A stretch of 64,000 nt of DNA from Roseovarius indicus. Lineage in GTDB: Bacteria; Pseudomonadota; Alphaproteobacteria; Rhodobacterales; Rhodobacteraceae. Positions 31,870 to 39,205 of the stretch are shown here, one piece after another. The translations under genes and the position numbers were made by a program. Under the pieces are notes generated by a model. The model saw only the letters and a list, made by a program, of their open reading frames with translations, did not search any database and was not told the origin of the DNA. The stretch spans positions 2,790,001 through 2,854,000 of the forward strand of contig NZ_CP031598.1 of NCBI RefSeq assembly GCF_008728195.1, given 5' to 3'. Each line of letters opens with the position of its first letter. Within the stretch, counting starts at the first letter, position 1.

Positions 31870-31991
31870 GGTCTTTTTCCTTTCCGGTTTACGCCTCGGC
31901 ACGGGATGAGAAGCGGGATGCTTCAACCGGTGGACCGCCGGGGATGTCTCCCCCGATCAGCCCGCCCATGCCTGCGGGATTGAATGGCGCG

Positions 31992-32020
31992 CATATAAAC
32001 GGGCTTTCCGTACAGCGCAA
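31992..32020 (-). promoter_or_regulatory. Predicted rpsB promoter
   Basis: On the minus strand TTGCGC (32020-32015) and TATATG (31997-31992) are separated by exactly 17 bases. Transcription would begin near 31985, giving an rpsB leader of about 115 nt. Confidence 0.65.
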
Positions 32021-32157
32021 GCCCTTACATGAAAGACGTGATCGCGCCCGGCCCCGCGCCAGCCCCCTCCCGCGGCCGCCCCGCTTTCTTTGCCATAAAC
32101 CGTACCAAACATGCTACCGTGACCCTCGCCAGCGCCTGCCAGCCAAAGGACAGCCCG

Positions 32158-32496
32158 ATGCCCTTTCCGAAATTCTTCGCCGACCTGCCCGAACTCGACG
32201 CGCCCTTCGACCCGGCCGCCGTCACCGCCCGCGCCATCGCCGGGCCCGAGGCGCTGGCGGTCTTCTTCGAAATCCACCAGGACACCAGCATCGCGCCGCA
32301 CAGCCACGGCGACCAGTGGGGCATGGTGATCGACGGCGAACTGCACCTGAAGCTCGAGGGCGAGCCGCGCATCTTCCACCCCGGCGAAAGCTACGACATC
32401 CCCGCCGGCACGGTGCACAGCGCCTTCATCCCCGCCGGCACGCGCCTCCTCGACGTCTTCGCCGAACCCGACCGCTACAAGGTCAAGCGCGGCTGA
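32158..32496 (+). CDS. Small cupin-domain protein
   Basis: A 112-residue single cupin barrel. The metal-binding motif 1 is seen as H48 and H50 in APHSHGDQWG with E61 in IDGEL, and motif 2 supplies H87 in AGTVHS. Such proteins are dioxygenases, isomerases or metabolite sensors; nothing identifies the substrate. AAAGGA lies before ATG 32158, whereas a 43-residue in-frame extension upstream is not cupin-like. Two hairpin repeats follow the stop. Confidence 0.87.
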   Translation: MPFPKFFADLPELDAPFDPAAVTARAIAGPEALAVFFEIHQDTSIAPHSHGDQWGMVIDGELHLKLEGEPRIFHPGESYDIPAGTVHSAFIPAGTRLLDVFAEPDRYKVKRG

Positions 32497-32507
32497 CCGG
32501 CCCGCGC

Positions 32508-32553
32508 CCGAAATCTTCAAAAGATTTCGGCCCGCTTTCTTTCAAAGAAAGCG
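32508..32553. repeat. Pair of short palindromes, same family as after phoB
   Basis: Two hairpins, 32508-32530 (10-bp stem, loop CAA) and 32533-32553 (9-bp stem, loop TCA), lie between the cupin stop and the convergent hypothetical gene. The first stem is CCGAAATCTT, as in the cluster at 23287-23403. Confidence 0.78.
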
Positions 32554-32565
32554 CCCCCGCCCCCG

Positions 32566-33204
32566 TCAGCAGCGGTCCACACCCTCCGGCGCCACGCCCG
32601 CCAGCTCCGGCACCGCCTCGGCCAGCGGCGCGTTCAGCTCCGCACTGCCCACCGGCGCATAGAACCACTCCGTCTCGGTCCAGAACACCAGCCAGATGCC
32701 ACAGCCGCCCATCTCCAGCCCCGGCTCCGTCACCTCGTCCTCGGCCTCGCTGCGCACCAGCCCCCAGTGCCACGGGTCCGCCGCCCCGTAGTCGATATCG
32801 TCCACATGCCCGAACTCGAACCCCGAAAGCTCGAACGGGTCCGCGCGCTCCGCATCGGTCAGAACCTCGCGCAAGGCCGGTTCCGTCATCTCCATCCGCG
32901 CCGCATAGGCCGCCAGCAAGGCGGGCGGCACATGCTCCAGCCGTTCCTCCCGCCGCTCCCGCAACTGCCGCGACTGCACCAGCCAGTCCATCCGCACCCC
33001 CGCCATGCCGCCCGCCCCGGGGTCGACCGACAGGTTCAGGAACTCCGAGATCACCTCGCTCCGCCGCGCCTCGCCGCTCTGGCCGATCAGCCAGCTTTCC
33101 GGCAGGTTCGCCGCCAGCCCGGCCGCCGCGAGCAGGGCAAGAAGATAGTAGCGGTATTTCCGCAGAAGCTGTTTCACGCGCGTGGCTCCGAACATCCGAT
33201 ACAT
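32566..33204 (-). CDS. Membrane-anchored hypothetical protein
   Basis: A 212-residue protein of unknown function. One membrane helix lies near the N-terminus (about residues 19-35, YYLLALLAAAGLAANL); the rest is acidic and Trp-rich, predicted soluble. An ATG at 33195 is an alternative start. The frame stays open much further upstream, but only antisense to the kinase gene, so that part is not coding. The C-terminus ends GVDRC. An array of four 11-bp iterons lies 47 bp upstream of the start. Confidence 0.72.
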   Translation of the reverse strand: MYRMFGATRVKQLLRKYRYYLLALLAAAGLAANLPESWLIGQSGEARRSEVISEFLNLSVDPGAGGMAGVRMDWLVQSRQLRERREERLEHVPPALLAAYAARMEMTEPALREVLTDAERADPFELSGFEFGHVDDIDYGAADPWHWGLVRSEAEDEVTEPGLEMGGCGIWLVFWTETEWFYAPVGSAELNAPLAEAVPELAGVAPEGVDRC

Positions 33205-33250
33205 CCCCGTATCCACCAGCGGCCCGCCCGCCTCAAGCCCCGCCGTCGAC

Positions 33251-33289
33251 ACCGACAAAATACCGACGTTATACCGACGTGAAACCGAC
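33251..33289. repeat. Array of four ACCGAC iterons at 11-bp period
   Basis: ACCGAC starts at 33251, 33262, 33273 and 33284, an exact 11-bp period, with AT-rich five-base spacers (AAAAT, GTTAT, GTGAA). It sits between the divergent hypothetical gene and the pseudouridine kinase gene. A second array of four at the same period occurs at 41795-41833. Confidence 0.9.
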
Positions 33290-33387
33290 ACCGGGCTTCG
33301 GCCCCGTTTCAACGCTTTCCCCAGCGTCGCGCCCCCTGCCCCGGAATCCGCCTTGCACCCGGCCGACCGACACGCAACATGGGGCCC

Positions 33388-34272
33388 ATGACAGATATCC
33401 TCTGCATCGGCTCCGTCCTGTGGGACGTGATCGGCCGCTCCGCCAGCGTCATGCGGCAGGGCTCCGACGTGCCGGGCCGTATCACCCGGATCCCGGGCGG
33501 CGTCGCGCTCAACATCGCCATGACGCTCCTGCGTTTCGGCCTCCGCCCCGTGCTCCTCAGCGCCGTCGGCCGCGACCGGCAGGGCGAGGAACTCCTCGCC
33601 CGCTGCACCGCGATGGGCATGGAAACCGCCCATGTCTACCGATCCGCCGACCTGCCCACCGATCGCTACATGGCCGTCGAGGGCGCCAACGGCCTCATCG
33701 CCGCCATCGCCGACGCCCACACGCTCGAAGCCGCCGGCGCCCGCATCCTCGAGCCCCTGCGCGACGGGCGCTTGGCCCAGGAAAACAAGCCCTTCTCCGG
33801 CCCCGTGGCGCTTGACGGCAACCTCACGCCCGAGCTTCTGGCCGAGATCGCCCAAAGCCCCCTTCTCGCCACGGCCGACCTCCGCGTCGCCCCCGCCTCG
33901 CCGGGCAAGGCCGAGCGCCTCCTGCCCTTCCTCCAGCACGCGCGCGGCACGCTCTACGTCAACCTCGAAGAGGCCGGCCTCCTCTGCCAGCAGCCCTTCG
34001 CCACCTCGACCGAGGCCGCCCACGGCCTCCTCAAACGCGGCGCCCGCCGGGCCATCGTCACCGATGGCGGCAACCCCGCCGCCGACGGTCTGAACGGCGA
34101 CGTGATCACCGGCCAGCCCCGCCAGGTGCTCGTCACCCGCGTCACCGGCGCGGGCGACACGTTCATGGCCGCCCATATCGCCGCCGAAACCTCCGGCGCC
34201 GACCGCCCCTCAGCCCTCACCCGCGCCCTCGAGGCCGCCGCCCACCACGTATCCGGAGACACCAAGCTTTGA
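33388..34272 (+). CDS. psuK: PfkB-family kinase, probable pseudouridine kinase
   Basis: A 294-residue ribokinase-fold enzyme starting MTDILCIGSVLWDVIG, with the sugar-binding GGVALNIA region and the catalytic VTGAGDTF (GAGD at 254-257). The neighbouring psuG makes pseudouridine kinase the likely role: phosphorylating pseudouridine to its 5'-phosphate for breakdown. An ATG nine bases earlier (33379) is an alternative start; neither has a clear ribosome site. The stop overlaps the psuG start. Confidence 0.87.
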   Translation: MTDILCIGSVLWDVIGRSASVMRQGSDVPGRITRIPGGVALNIAMTLLRFGLRPVLLSAVGRDRQGEELLARCTAMGMETAHVYRSADLPTDRYMAVEGANGLIAAIADAHTLEAAGARILEPLRDGRLAQENKPFSGPVALDGNLTPELLAEIAQSPLLATADLRVAPASPGKAERLLPFLQHARGTLYVNLEEAGLLCQQPFATSTEAAHGLLKRGARRAIVTDGGNPAADGLNGDVITGQPRQVLVTRVTGAGDTFMAAHIAAETSGADRPSALTRALEAAAHHVSGDTKL

Positions 34273-35234
34273 CCGACATCACCCAATCGCCCGAAGTCTC
34301 CACCGCACTGGCCGAGGGCGCCCCCGTCGTGGCCCTCGAAAGCACCATCATCACCCACGGCATGCCCTGGCCCGACAACCTGTCAACCGCCTGGAAAGTC
34401 GAGGAAAAGGTCCGGGAAACCGGCGCCGTTCCGGCCACCATCGCCGTCCTGAACGGCACACTGCATATCGGCCTCAGCGAAACCGAACTCGAAGCCCTGG
34501 CAAAGGCGAAAGACGTGGCCAAACTCTCCCGCGCCGACCTTGCCGTCTGCATGGCCCGCGGCGGCACCGGCGCCACCACCGTCGCCGCCACCATGATCGC
34601 CGCCCGCCTCGCCGGCATCGCGACCTTCGCCACCGGCGGCATCGGCGGCGTCCATCGCGGCGCCGAACACAGCTTCGACATCTCCGCCGACCTTCAGGAA
34701 CTGGCGCAAACCGACACCACCGTCGTCTGCGCCGGCGCCAAGGCCATCCTCGACCTGCCGAAAACGCTGGAAGTGCTCGAAACACTCGGCGTGCCGGTCA
34801 TCGCCTACGGGCAGGATAGCTTCCCCGCCTTCTGGTCGCGCACCTCCCCCCTGCCCGCGCCCCTGCGCCTCGACACGCCGGCCGACATCGCCCGCTCCCA
34901 CATCGCCCGCGCCGCAATCGGCCTGCCCGGCGGCCAGCTCATCGCCAACCCCATCCCCCGCGAGGTCGAAATCCCCCCGGCCGAGATCGAACCCATCATC
35001 GCCCGCGCCACGCAGGAGGCCGCCGCCCAGGGCATCACCGGCAAGGCCGTCACGCCCTTCCTGCTCGACCGCATCTTCGATCTCACCGCCGGCCGGTCCC
35101 TGACCGCCAATATCGCGCTTGTGCTCAATAATGCGGCCCTCGCCGGCGCCATTGCCACCGAAATCGCCAAACAGCTGGCCGCATACTCCGGTTTGGAAAG
35201 CCCATTGTGGCCCAACGCAGAAAGCCTTAATTAA
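34269..35234 (+). CDS. psuG: Pseudouridine-5'-phosphate glycosidase
   Basis: PsuG splits pseudouridine 5'-phosphate into uracil and ribose 5-phosphate. The 321-residue protein shows VALESTIITHGMPWPDNL, ATIAVLNG, the conserved RGGTGATTVAATM loop, FATGGIGGVHRGAE and the C-terminal NIALVLNNA. The start codon is TTG inside the kinase stop (TTGA), backed by GGAG about ten bases upstream, so translation depends on the kinase gene. No nucleoside transporter is adjacent. Confidence 0.95.
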   Translation: MTDITQSPEVSTALAEGAPVVALESTIITHGMPWPDNLSTAWKVEEKVRETGAVPATIAVLNGTLHIGLSETELEALAKAKDVAKLSRADLAVCMARGGTGATTVAATMIAARLAGIATFATGGIGGVHRGAEHSFDISADLQELAQTDTTVVCAGAKAILDLPKTLEVLETLGVPVIAYGQDSFPAFWSRTSPLPAPLRLDTPADIARSHIARAAIGLPGGQLIANPIPREVEIPPAEIEPIIARATQEAAAQGITGKAVTPFLLDRIFDLTAGRSLTANIALVLNNAALAGAIATEIAKQLAAYSGLESPLWPNAESLN

Positions 35235-35264
35235 CCTCTGTCCACCTGCGGCAGAATACATGAA

Positions 35265-35963
35265 ATGAACACGCCCTTCGACGACGACACCCCCAAACGC
35301 CCCGGCCTCTTCGCCGGGCTCCGGGCCAGCTTCCTCACCGGTATCGTCGTGATCGCGCCGGTGGGCCTCACCATCTGGCTGATCTGGACCCTGATGGGCT
35401 GGGTCGACAGCTTCGTGCTGCCGCTCGTGCCCTACAACATGCGCCCCGAGAACTATATCGGCATCAACCTGCGCGGCGTGGGCGTCATCATCTTCCTGCT
35501 CTTCACCATCATCGTCGGCTGGATCGCCAAGGGCCTGATCGGCAAGTCTCTGATTCGCTTCGCGGAATCCCTGGTCGACCGGATGCCGGTGGTGCGCTCC
35601 ATCTACTCGGGCGTGAAACAGATCGCCGAAACCGTCTTCGCCCAGTCCGAGCGCAGCTTCGAAAAGGCCTGCCTGATCCAGTACCCGCGCAAGGGCATCT
35701 GGGCCATCGGCTTCATCTCGATCCCCGCCAAGGGCGAGATCACCACCAAGGCCGAAACCGGCGGCGAGCTCCTGTCGATCTTCGTGCCGACTACACCCAA
35801 CCCGACCTCGGGCTTCCTGCTGTTCTTCCCCAAGGAAGACGTGATCGAACTCGACATGACGATCGAGGACGCGGCCAAGCTGGTGATCTCGGCCGGGCTC
35901 GTCTACCCCAACATGCCCGTACCGGGGCAGGAGACCACCCCGAAGCGCAACCGCGCCGCCTGA
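35265..35963 (+). CDS. DUF502 membrane protein
   Basis: A 232-residue protein with two membrane helices (about residues 22-44 and 70-92), the DUF502 signatures RMPVVRSIYSGVKQIAETV and KACLIQYPRKGIWAIGFI, and a cytoplasmic C-terminal domain. Function of the family is unknown in bacteria. It follows psuG by 30 bp but need not be related to pseudouridine metabolism. Its stop lies just before the convergent patatin gene. Confidence 0.93.
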   Translation: MNTPFDDDTPKRPGLFAGLRASFLTGIVVIAPVGLTIWLIWTLMGWVDSFVLPLVPYNMRPENYIGINLRGVGVIIFLLFTIIVGWIAKGLIGKSLIRFAESLVDRMPVVRSIYSGVKQIAETVFAQSERSFEKACLIQYPRKGIWAIGFISIPAKGEITTKAETGGELLSIFVPTTPNPTSGFLLFFPKEDVIELDMTIEDAAKLVISAGLVYPNMPVPGQETTPKRNRAA

Positions 35964-35966
35964 GCC

Positions 35967-36983
35967 TCAGCTATAGGCATCGGCCAGGTCGACCGTGCCG
36001 CGCGCACCGATATCGTCCCGGTGCTGCGCCAGGAACCCGTCCGCCGCCTGGCGCCCGGCCTCCTTCAGCCGCCCCAGGGTCAGCGGCGTCGGCATCATCT
36101 TGGTCGCCACCGACATCTCTCGCATCAGCTTGTCATCGGCGATCATGTGCACGAAGACCCGCTTCAGCGCGCTCTCGCCCACCGCCCCGTCCTCGATCAG
36201 GCGCTGCGCGAAATTGATCGCCCTGAGCTCGCGCAGAAGCGAGCTGTTGAAACTGATCTCGTTGATCCGGTTCTGAATTTCCTGCGGCGACCGCGGCACT
36301 TCCGGCCGGTCGAGCGGGTTGATGTTGACGATCATGATATCGGCCGGCAATTCAGACCGGAACAGCGGGAACAGCGCCGGGTTGCCGGTATACCCGCCAT
36401 CCCAGTAATGCGCCCCGTCGATCTCGACCGCCTGAAAGAGCGTCGGCAGACAGGCCGAGGCGAGCAGGCTCTCGGGGCTGATATCATCACCCGAAAACAC
36501 CCGGATCTTGCCGGAATGCACGTTGGTCGCGCTCACGAACAGGCTTGGGCCTTCGGCGGCGCAGACCTTGTCGAAGGCAAACTCCCGCGCCACCCGGTCC
36601 AGCGGGTTGCGGTAGAACGGCCCATAGGCATAGGGCGAGACGACCCGCGTCATCGCATCCGCCACCATGAATTGCGGCGAGGCTTCCAGCACCGAGGCCA
36701 CCTGCCCGGGAATAAGCGGGTTGCCCGCCATCCAGGCGGGCAGCCGCAGATCCTTCAGCGCCCCCATCTGCCGCCACAGCCAGTCGAGGCTCGCGCGCGC
36801 GCCCTCGCGCCCGTTCTCCAGCCACCCGGCCTTGAACGCCGCGCCATTCAGCGCCCCCGCCGAGGTGCCGGTGATCGCCGCCACCTCGATGTCTTCCTCG
36901 TCGAGCAGCCGGTCGAGCACGCCCCAGGTAAAGGCGCCATGCGCGCCCCCGCCCTGAAGGGCAAGGTTGATCCGCTTGGTCAT
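35967..36983 (-). CDS. Patatin-like phospholipase
   Basis: A 338-residue patatin-fold hydrolase. The oxyanion loop GGGAHG is at residues 11-16, the nucleophile S41 in GTSAG and the catalytic Asp D195 in YWDGGY. There is no signal peptide, so it acts in the cytoplasm or at the membrane face. The upstream neighbour on the same strand is 3-hydroxybutyrate dehydrogenase, and such pairs suggest a role in polyhydroxybutyrate granule turnover; that is inferred from context. Confidence 0.93.
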   Translation of the reverse strand: MTKRINLALQGGGAHGAFTWGVLDRLLDEEDIEVAAITGTSAGALNGAAFKAGWLENGREGARASLDWLWRQMGALKDLRLPAWMAGNPLIPGQVASVLEASPQFMVADAMTRVVSPYAYGPFYRNPLDRVAREFAFDKVCAAEGPSLFVSATNVHSGKIRVFSGDDISPESLLASACLPTLFQAVEIDGAHYWDGGYTGNPALFPLFRSELPADIMIVNINPLDRPEVPRSPQEIQNRINEISFNSSLLRELRAINFAQRLIEDGAVGESALKRVFVHMIADDKLMREMSVATKMMPTPLTLGRLKEAGRQAADGFLAQHRDDIGARGTVDLADAYS

Positions 36984-37047
36984 TGGTTACCCCCAAATGG
37001 CTCGGCAGGCCCTTGCGGGCCTGCTCGCGACGGTCCGTATGGCCGCC

Positions 37048-37821
37048 TCAGAGCGCCGTCCAGCCGCCATCCACGCTGATCGTGGTGCCCGTCACCTGCG
37101 CCGCCGCGTCCGAGCACAGGTAAAGCGCGGTGCCACCGATCTGCTCGACCGTGGCGAACTCCTTCGAGGGCTGGCGCTGCAGCATGACGGTCTTGATCAC
37201 CTCTTCCCGGCCCATGTCATATTCCTTCATGGTATCGGGGATCTGCGCCTCGACCAGCGGCGTCAGAACGTAACCCGGGCAGATCGCATTGGCCGTGATC
37301 GGCTCTTCCGCCGTCTCAAGCGCCGTGACCTTGGTCAGACCCACGACCCCGTGCTTGGCCGCCACATAGGCCGACTTGTAGGGGCTCGCCGTCAGACCGT
37401 GCGCCGAGGCGATGTTGACCACCCGGCCCCAGCCCGCCTCGCGCATCATCGGCAGCGCGGCGGCCGTGGTATGAAAGGCCGAGCTCATGTTGATCGCGAT
37501 GATCGCGTTCCATTTCTCGATCGGGAAATCGGGGATCGGCGCGACATGCTGGATGCCTGCGTTATTCACCAGGATATCGCAACGCCCGGCCTCCTCGACC
37601 AGCTTGCGGCAGGCCGCGGCATCCGACATATCCGCCTGGATATACCGCACGTTCACGCCGAATTCCTCGGCCATGTCACTGGCCAGCTTGTGATCTTCCT
37701 CGTTATCGGTGAACGAGTTCAGCACCACGTCGGCCCCGGCCTTCGCCAGCTCCCGCGCGACACCCAGCCCGATCCCCGAATTCGACCCCGTGACGATTGC
37801 TGTCTTGCCCGAAACTGACAT
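37048..37821 (-). CDS. bdhA: 3-Hydroxybutyrate dehydrogenase
   Basis: A 257-residue short-chain dehydrogenase interconverting D-3-hydroxybutyrate and acetoacetate. The cofactor motif TGxxxGIG is at residues 11-18, NNAG at 86-89, and the catalytic set S139, Y152 and K156 (YVAAK). ICPGYVLTPLVEAQIPD and the C-terminal SVDGGWTAL are typical of this enzyme rather than of FabG. GGAGGG precedes the ATG at 37821. It is divergent from ppk2. Confidence 0.93.
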   Translation of the reverse strand: MSVSGKTAIVTGSNSGIGLGVARELAKAGADVVLNSFTDNEEDHKLASDMAEEFGVNVRYIQADMSDAAACRKLVEEAGRCDILVNNAGIQHVAPIPDFPIEKWNAIIAINMSSAFHTTAAALPMMREAGWGRVVNIASAHGLTASPYKSAYVAAKHGVVGLTKVTALETAEEPITANAICPGYVLTPLVEAQIPDTMKEYDMGREEVIKTVMLQRQPSKEFATVEQIGGTALYLCSDAAAQVTGTTISVDGGWTAL

Positions 37822-38009
37822 GGTTTTCCCTCCGGATAGGCGTTTGAATGCATCTGTTCTGCAGAGATAGGCCTGCTGCCCGGACCCTGCCATGCTGCAA
37901 CTGCAAAATAAACGCGATAATCATCGGATCGCCCGGAATTCACAGTTTTGTTGATTTCACCGTGTTTAAGCGGCAGGACAAATACAACGCGACTGACGAA
38001 GAGGGTGTG

Positions 38010-38930
38010 ATGAACGACTACGATCACGACGCAGGCCCGGCCGACTGGCTGGCCGCCGAACTGGCCGACACGCTGGATGAGGATTTCGAGCTGGAAATAT
38101 CCGAACCGGCCCTGTCCATGGAAATCCGCCGGATCTACCGCGAGGCGCACCCGCCCTCGCTCGAACGGAAGGATTACTTCGTCAAGCTGCTCACCCTGCA
38201 ATCCGAGCTGATCAAGCTGCAGGACTGGGTCCAGGCCACCGGCGAAAAGATCGTCGTCATCTTCGAAGGCCGCGACAGCGCCGGCAAGGGCGGCGTCATC
38301 AAGCGCATCACCCAGCGCCTCAACCCCCGTATCGTCCGCGTCGTGGCCCTGCCCGCCCCCTCCGACCGGGAAAAGTCGCAATGGTACTTCCAGCGCTACG
38401 TCCCCCACCTGCCCGGCGCCGGCGAGATCGTGCTCTTCGACCGCTCCTGGTACAACCGCGCCGGCGTCGAGCGCGTCATGGGCTTCGCCTCCGAGGACCA
38501 GGTCGAGGATTTCTTCCACGACGTTCCCGAGTTCGAGCGCATGCTCGTCCGCTCCGGCATAAGGCTGGTGAAATACTGGTTCTCCATCACCGACGAGGAA
38601 CAGCAGCTCCGCTTCCTCATGCGCATCCACGACCCGATGAAACAGTGGAAGCTCTCGCCCATGGACCTGCAGAGCCGCGTGAAGTGGGAGGCCTACACCA
38701 AGGCCAAGGAAGAGATGCTCGAGCGCACCAACATCCCCGAGGCGCCCTGGTACATCGTCCAGGGCAACGACAAGAAGCGCGCCCGCCTCAACTGCATCGA
38801 CCATCTTCTCGGCCTCATCCCCTACGAGCCCGTCGAACACGAAGACGTGACCTTGCCGGACCGGGTCTACAATTCCGATTACGAACGCCGCGTGCTACCC
38901 GACGACCTGTACGTTCCACAGAAATACTGA
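38010..38930 (+). CDS. ppk2: Polyphosphate kinase 2
   Basis: PPK2 uses polyphosphate to phosphorylate nucleotides. The 306-residue class I protein has Walker A GRDSAGKGG at residues 87-95 and the Walker B region FDRSWYNRAG at 143-152, followed by the lid module. GAGG lies before ATG 38010; the frame is open upstream to 37848 but that part is not family-like and overlaps the divergent promoter. A UUCG-loop terminator follows. It complements the phosphate regulon in this window. Confidence 0.95.
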   Translation: MNDYDHDAGPADWLAAELADTLDEDFELEISEPALSMEIRRIYREAHPPSLERKDYFVKLLTLQSELIKLQDWVQATGEKIVVIFEGRDSAGKGGVIKRITQRLNPRIVRVVALPAPSDREKSQWYFQRYVPHLPGAGEIVLFDRSWYNRAGVERVMGFASEDQVEDFFHDVPEFERMLVRSGIRLVKYWFSITDEEQQLRFLMRIHDPMKQWKLSPMDLQSRVKWEAYTKAKEEMLERTNIPEAPWYIVQGNDKKRARLNCIDHLLGLIPYEPVEHEDVTLPDRVYNSDYERRVLPDDLYVPQKY

Positions 38931-38957
38931 CCGGCCCGGCACGGGGCGGAAAGGTCG

Positions 38958-38978
38958 GGGGCGCTTCGGCGCCCCTTT
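38958..38978 (+). terminator. Terminator after ppk2
   Basis: GGGGCGC-TTCG-GCGCCCC followed by TTT, a classic UUCG tetraloop terminator 27 bp past the ppk2 stop. Confidence 0.82.
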
Positions 38979-39015
38979 GTCATTGGGGGAAAGCCATTTG
39001 CCTCGACCTGCGGCC

Positions 39016-39044
39016 AAAAAAAACGCCGGCACGAAGCCGGCGTT
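39016..39044 (-). terminator. Minus-strand terminator of the candidate small RNA
   Basis: AACGCCGGC and GCCGGCGTT form a 9-bp stem with a five-base loop. The T run (eight) is on the minus strand, and there is no comparable run on the plus strand, so the element points leftward, away from the oligopeptide-binding gene. Confidence 0.8.
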
Positions 39045-39091
39045 AAGTTATTGAGGCAGGTTTCATACAGGCAAGAAACCTATCGAGCAGT
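39016..39091 (-). ncRNA. Candidate small RNA, about 75 nt
   Basis: On the minus strand a promoter is followed by a compact transcript: a first hairpin AGGTTTC/GAAACCT (39081-39058) with loop UUGCCUGUAU, a short single-stranded linker, then a terminator of 9 bp AACGCCGGC/GCCGGCGTT ending in eight T residues. No gene overlaps it and no plausible protein is encoded. I cannot match it to a known RNA family by eye. Confidence 0.62.
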
Positions 39092-39097
39092 GACTCC

Positions 39098-39126
39098 TTT
39101 ATAAGCAATCTGGCGCCACGATCCAA
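39098..39126 (-). promoter_or_regulatory. Predicted promoter of the candidate small RNA
   Basis: TTGGAT (39126-39121) and TATAAA (39103-39098) on the minus strand are separated by exactly 17 bases. No minus-strand gene lies nearby other than the candidate small RNA. Confidence 0.6.
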
Positions 39127-39205
39127 GCTAAAAGTTTGATAATACGAGAATCCGTCATTACGGTCCGCGCCAACCATACAACGACACAACGGGATTGTTG
39201 CCTAA

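Noticed and set aside
33251..33289. CRISPR array or plasmid-type replication iterons
   Set aside because: The repeat unit is only 11 bp with no unique spacers and no cas genes, and there is no replication initiator gene nearby.
32566..34176. A 536-codon version of the hypothetical minus-strand gene
   Set aside because: Everything beyond 33204 is antisense to the pseudouridine kinase gene and crosses the iteron array.
37850..37910. PhaR-type operators between bdhA and ppk2
   Set aside because: CTGC and GCA motifs occur, but they do not form a convincing copy of the known site at the right spacing.
37848..38009. N-terminal extension of ppk2
   Set aside because: It crosses the divergent promoter region with bdhA, is rich in residues unlike PPK2, and ATG 38010 has a good ribosome site.
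39058..39091. A seven-residue peptide (MKPASIT) in the candidate small RNA
   Set aside because: No ribosome site at proper spacing; the hairpin would block its start codon.
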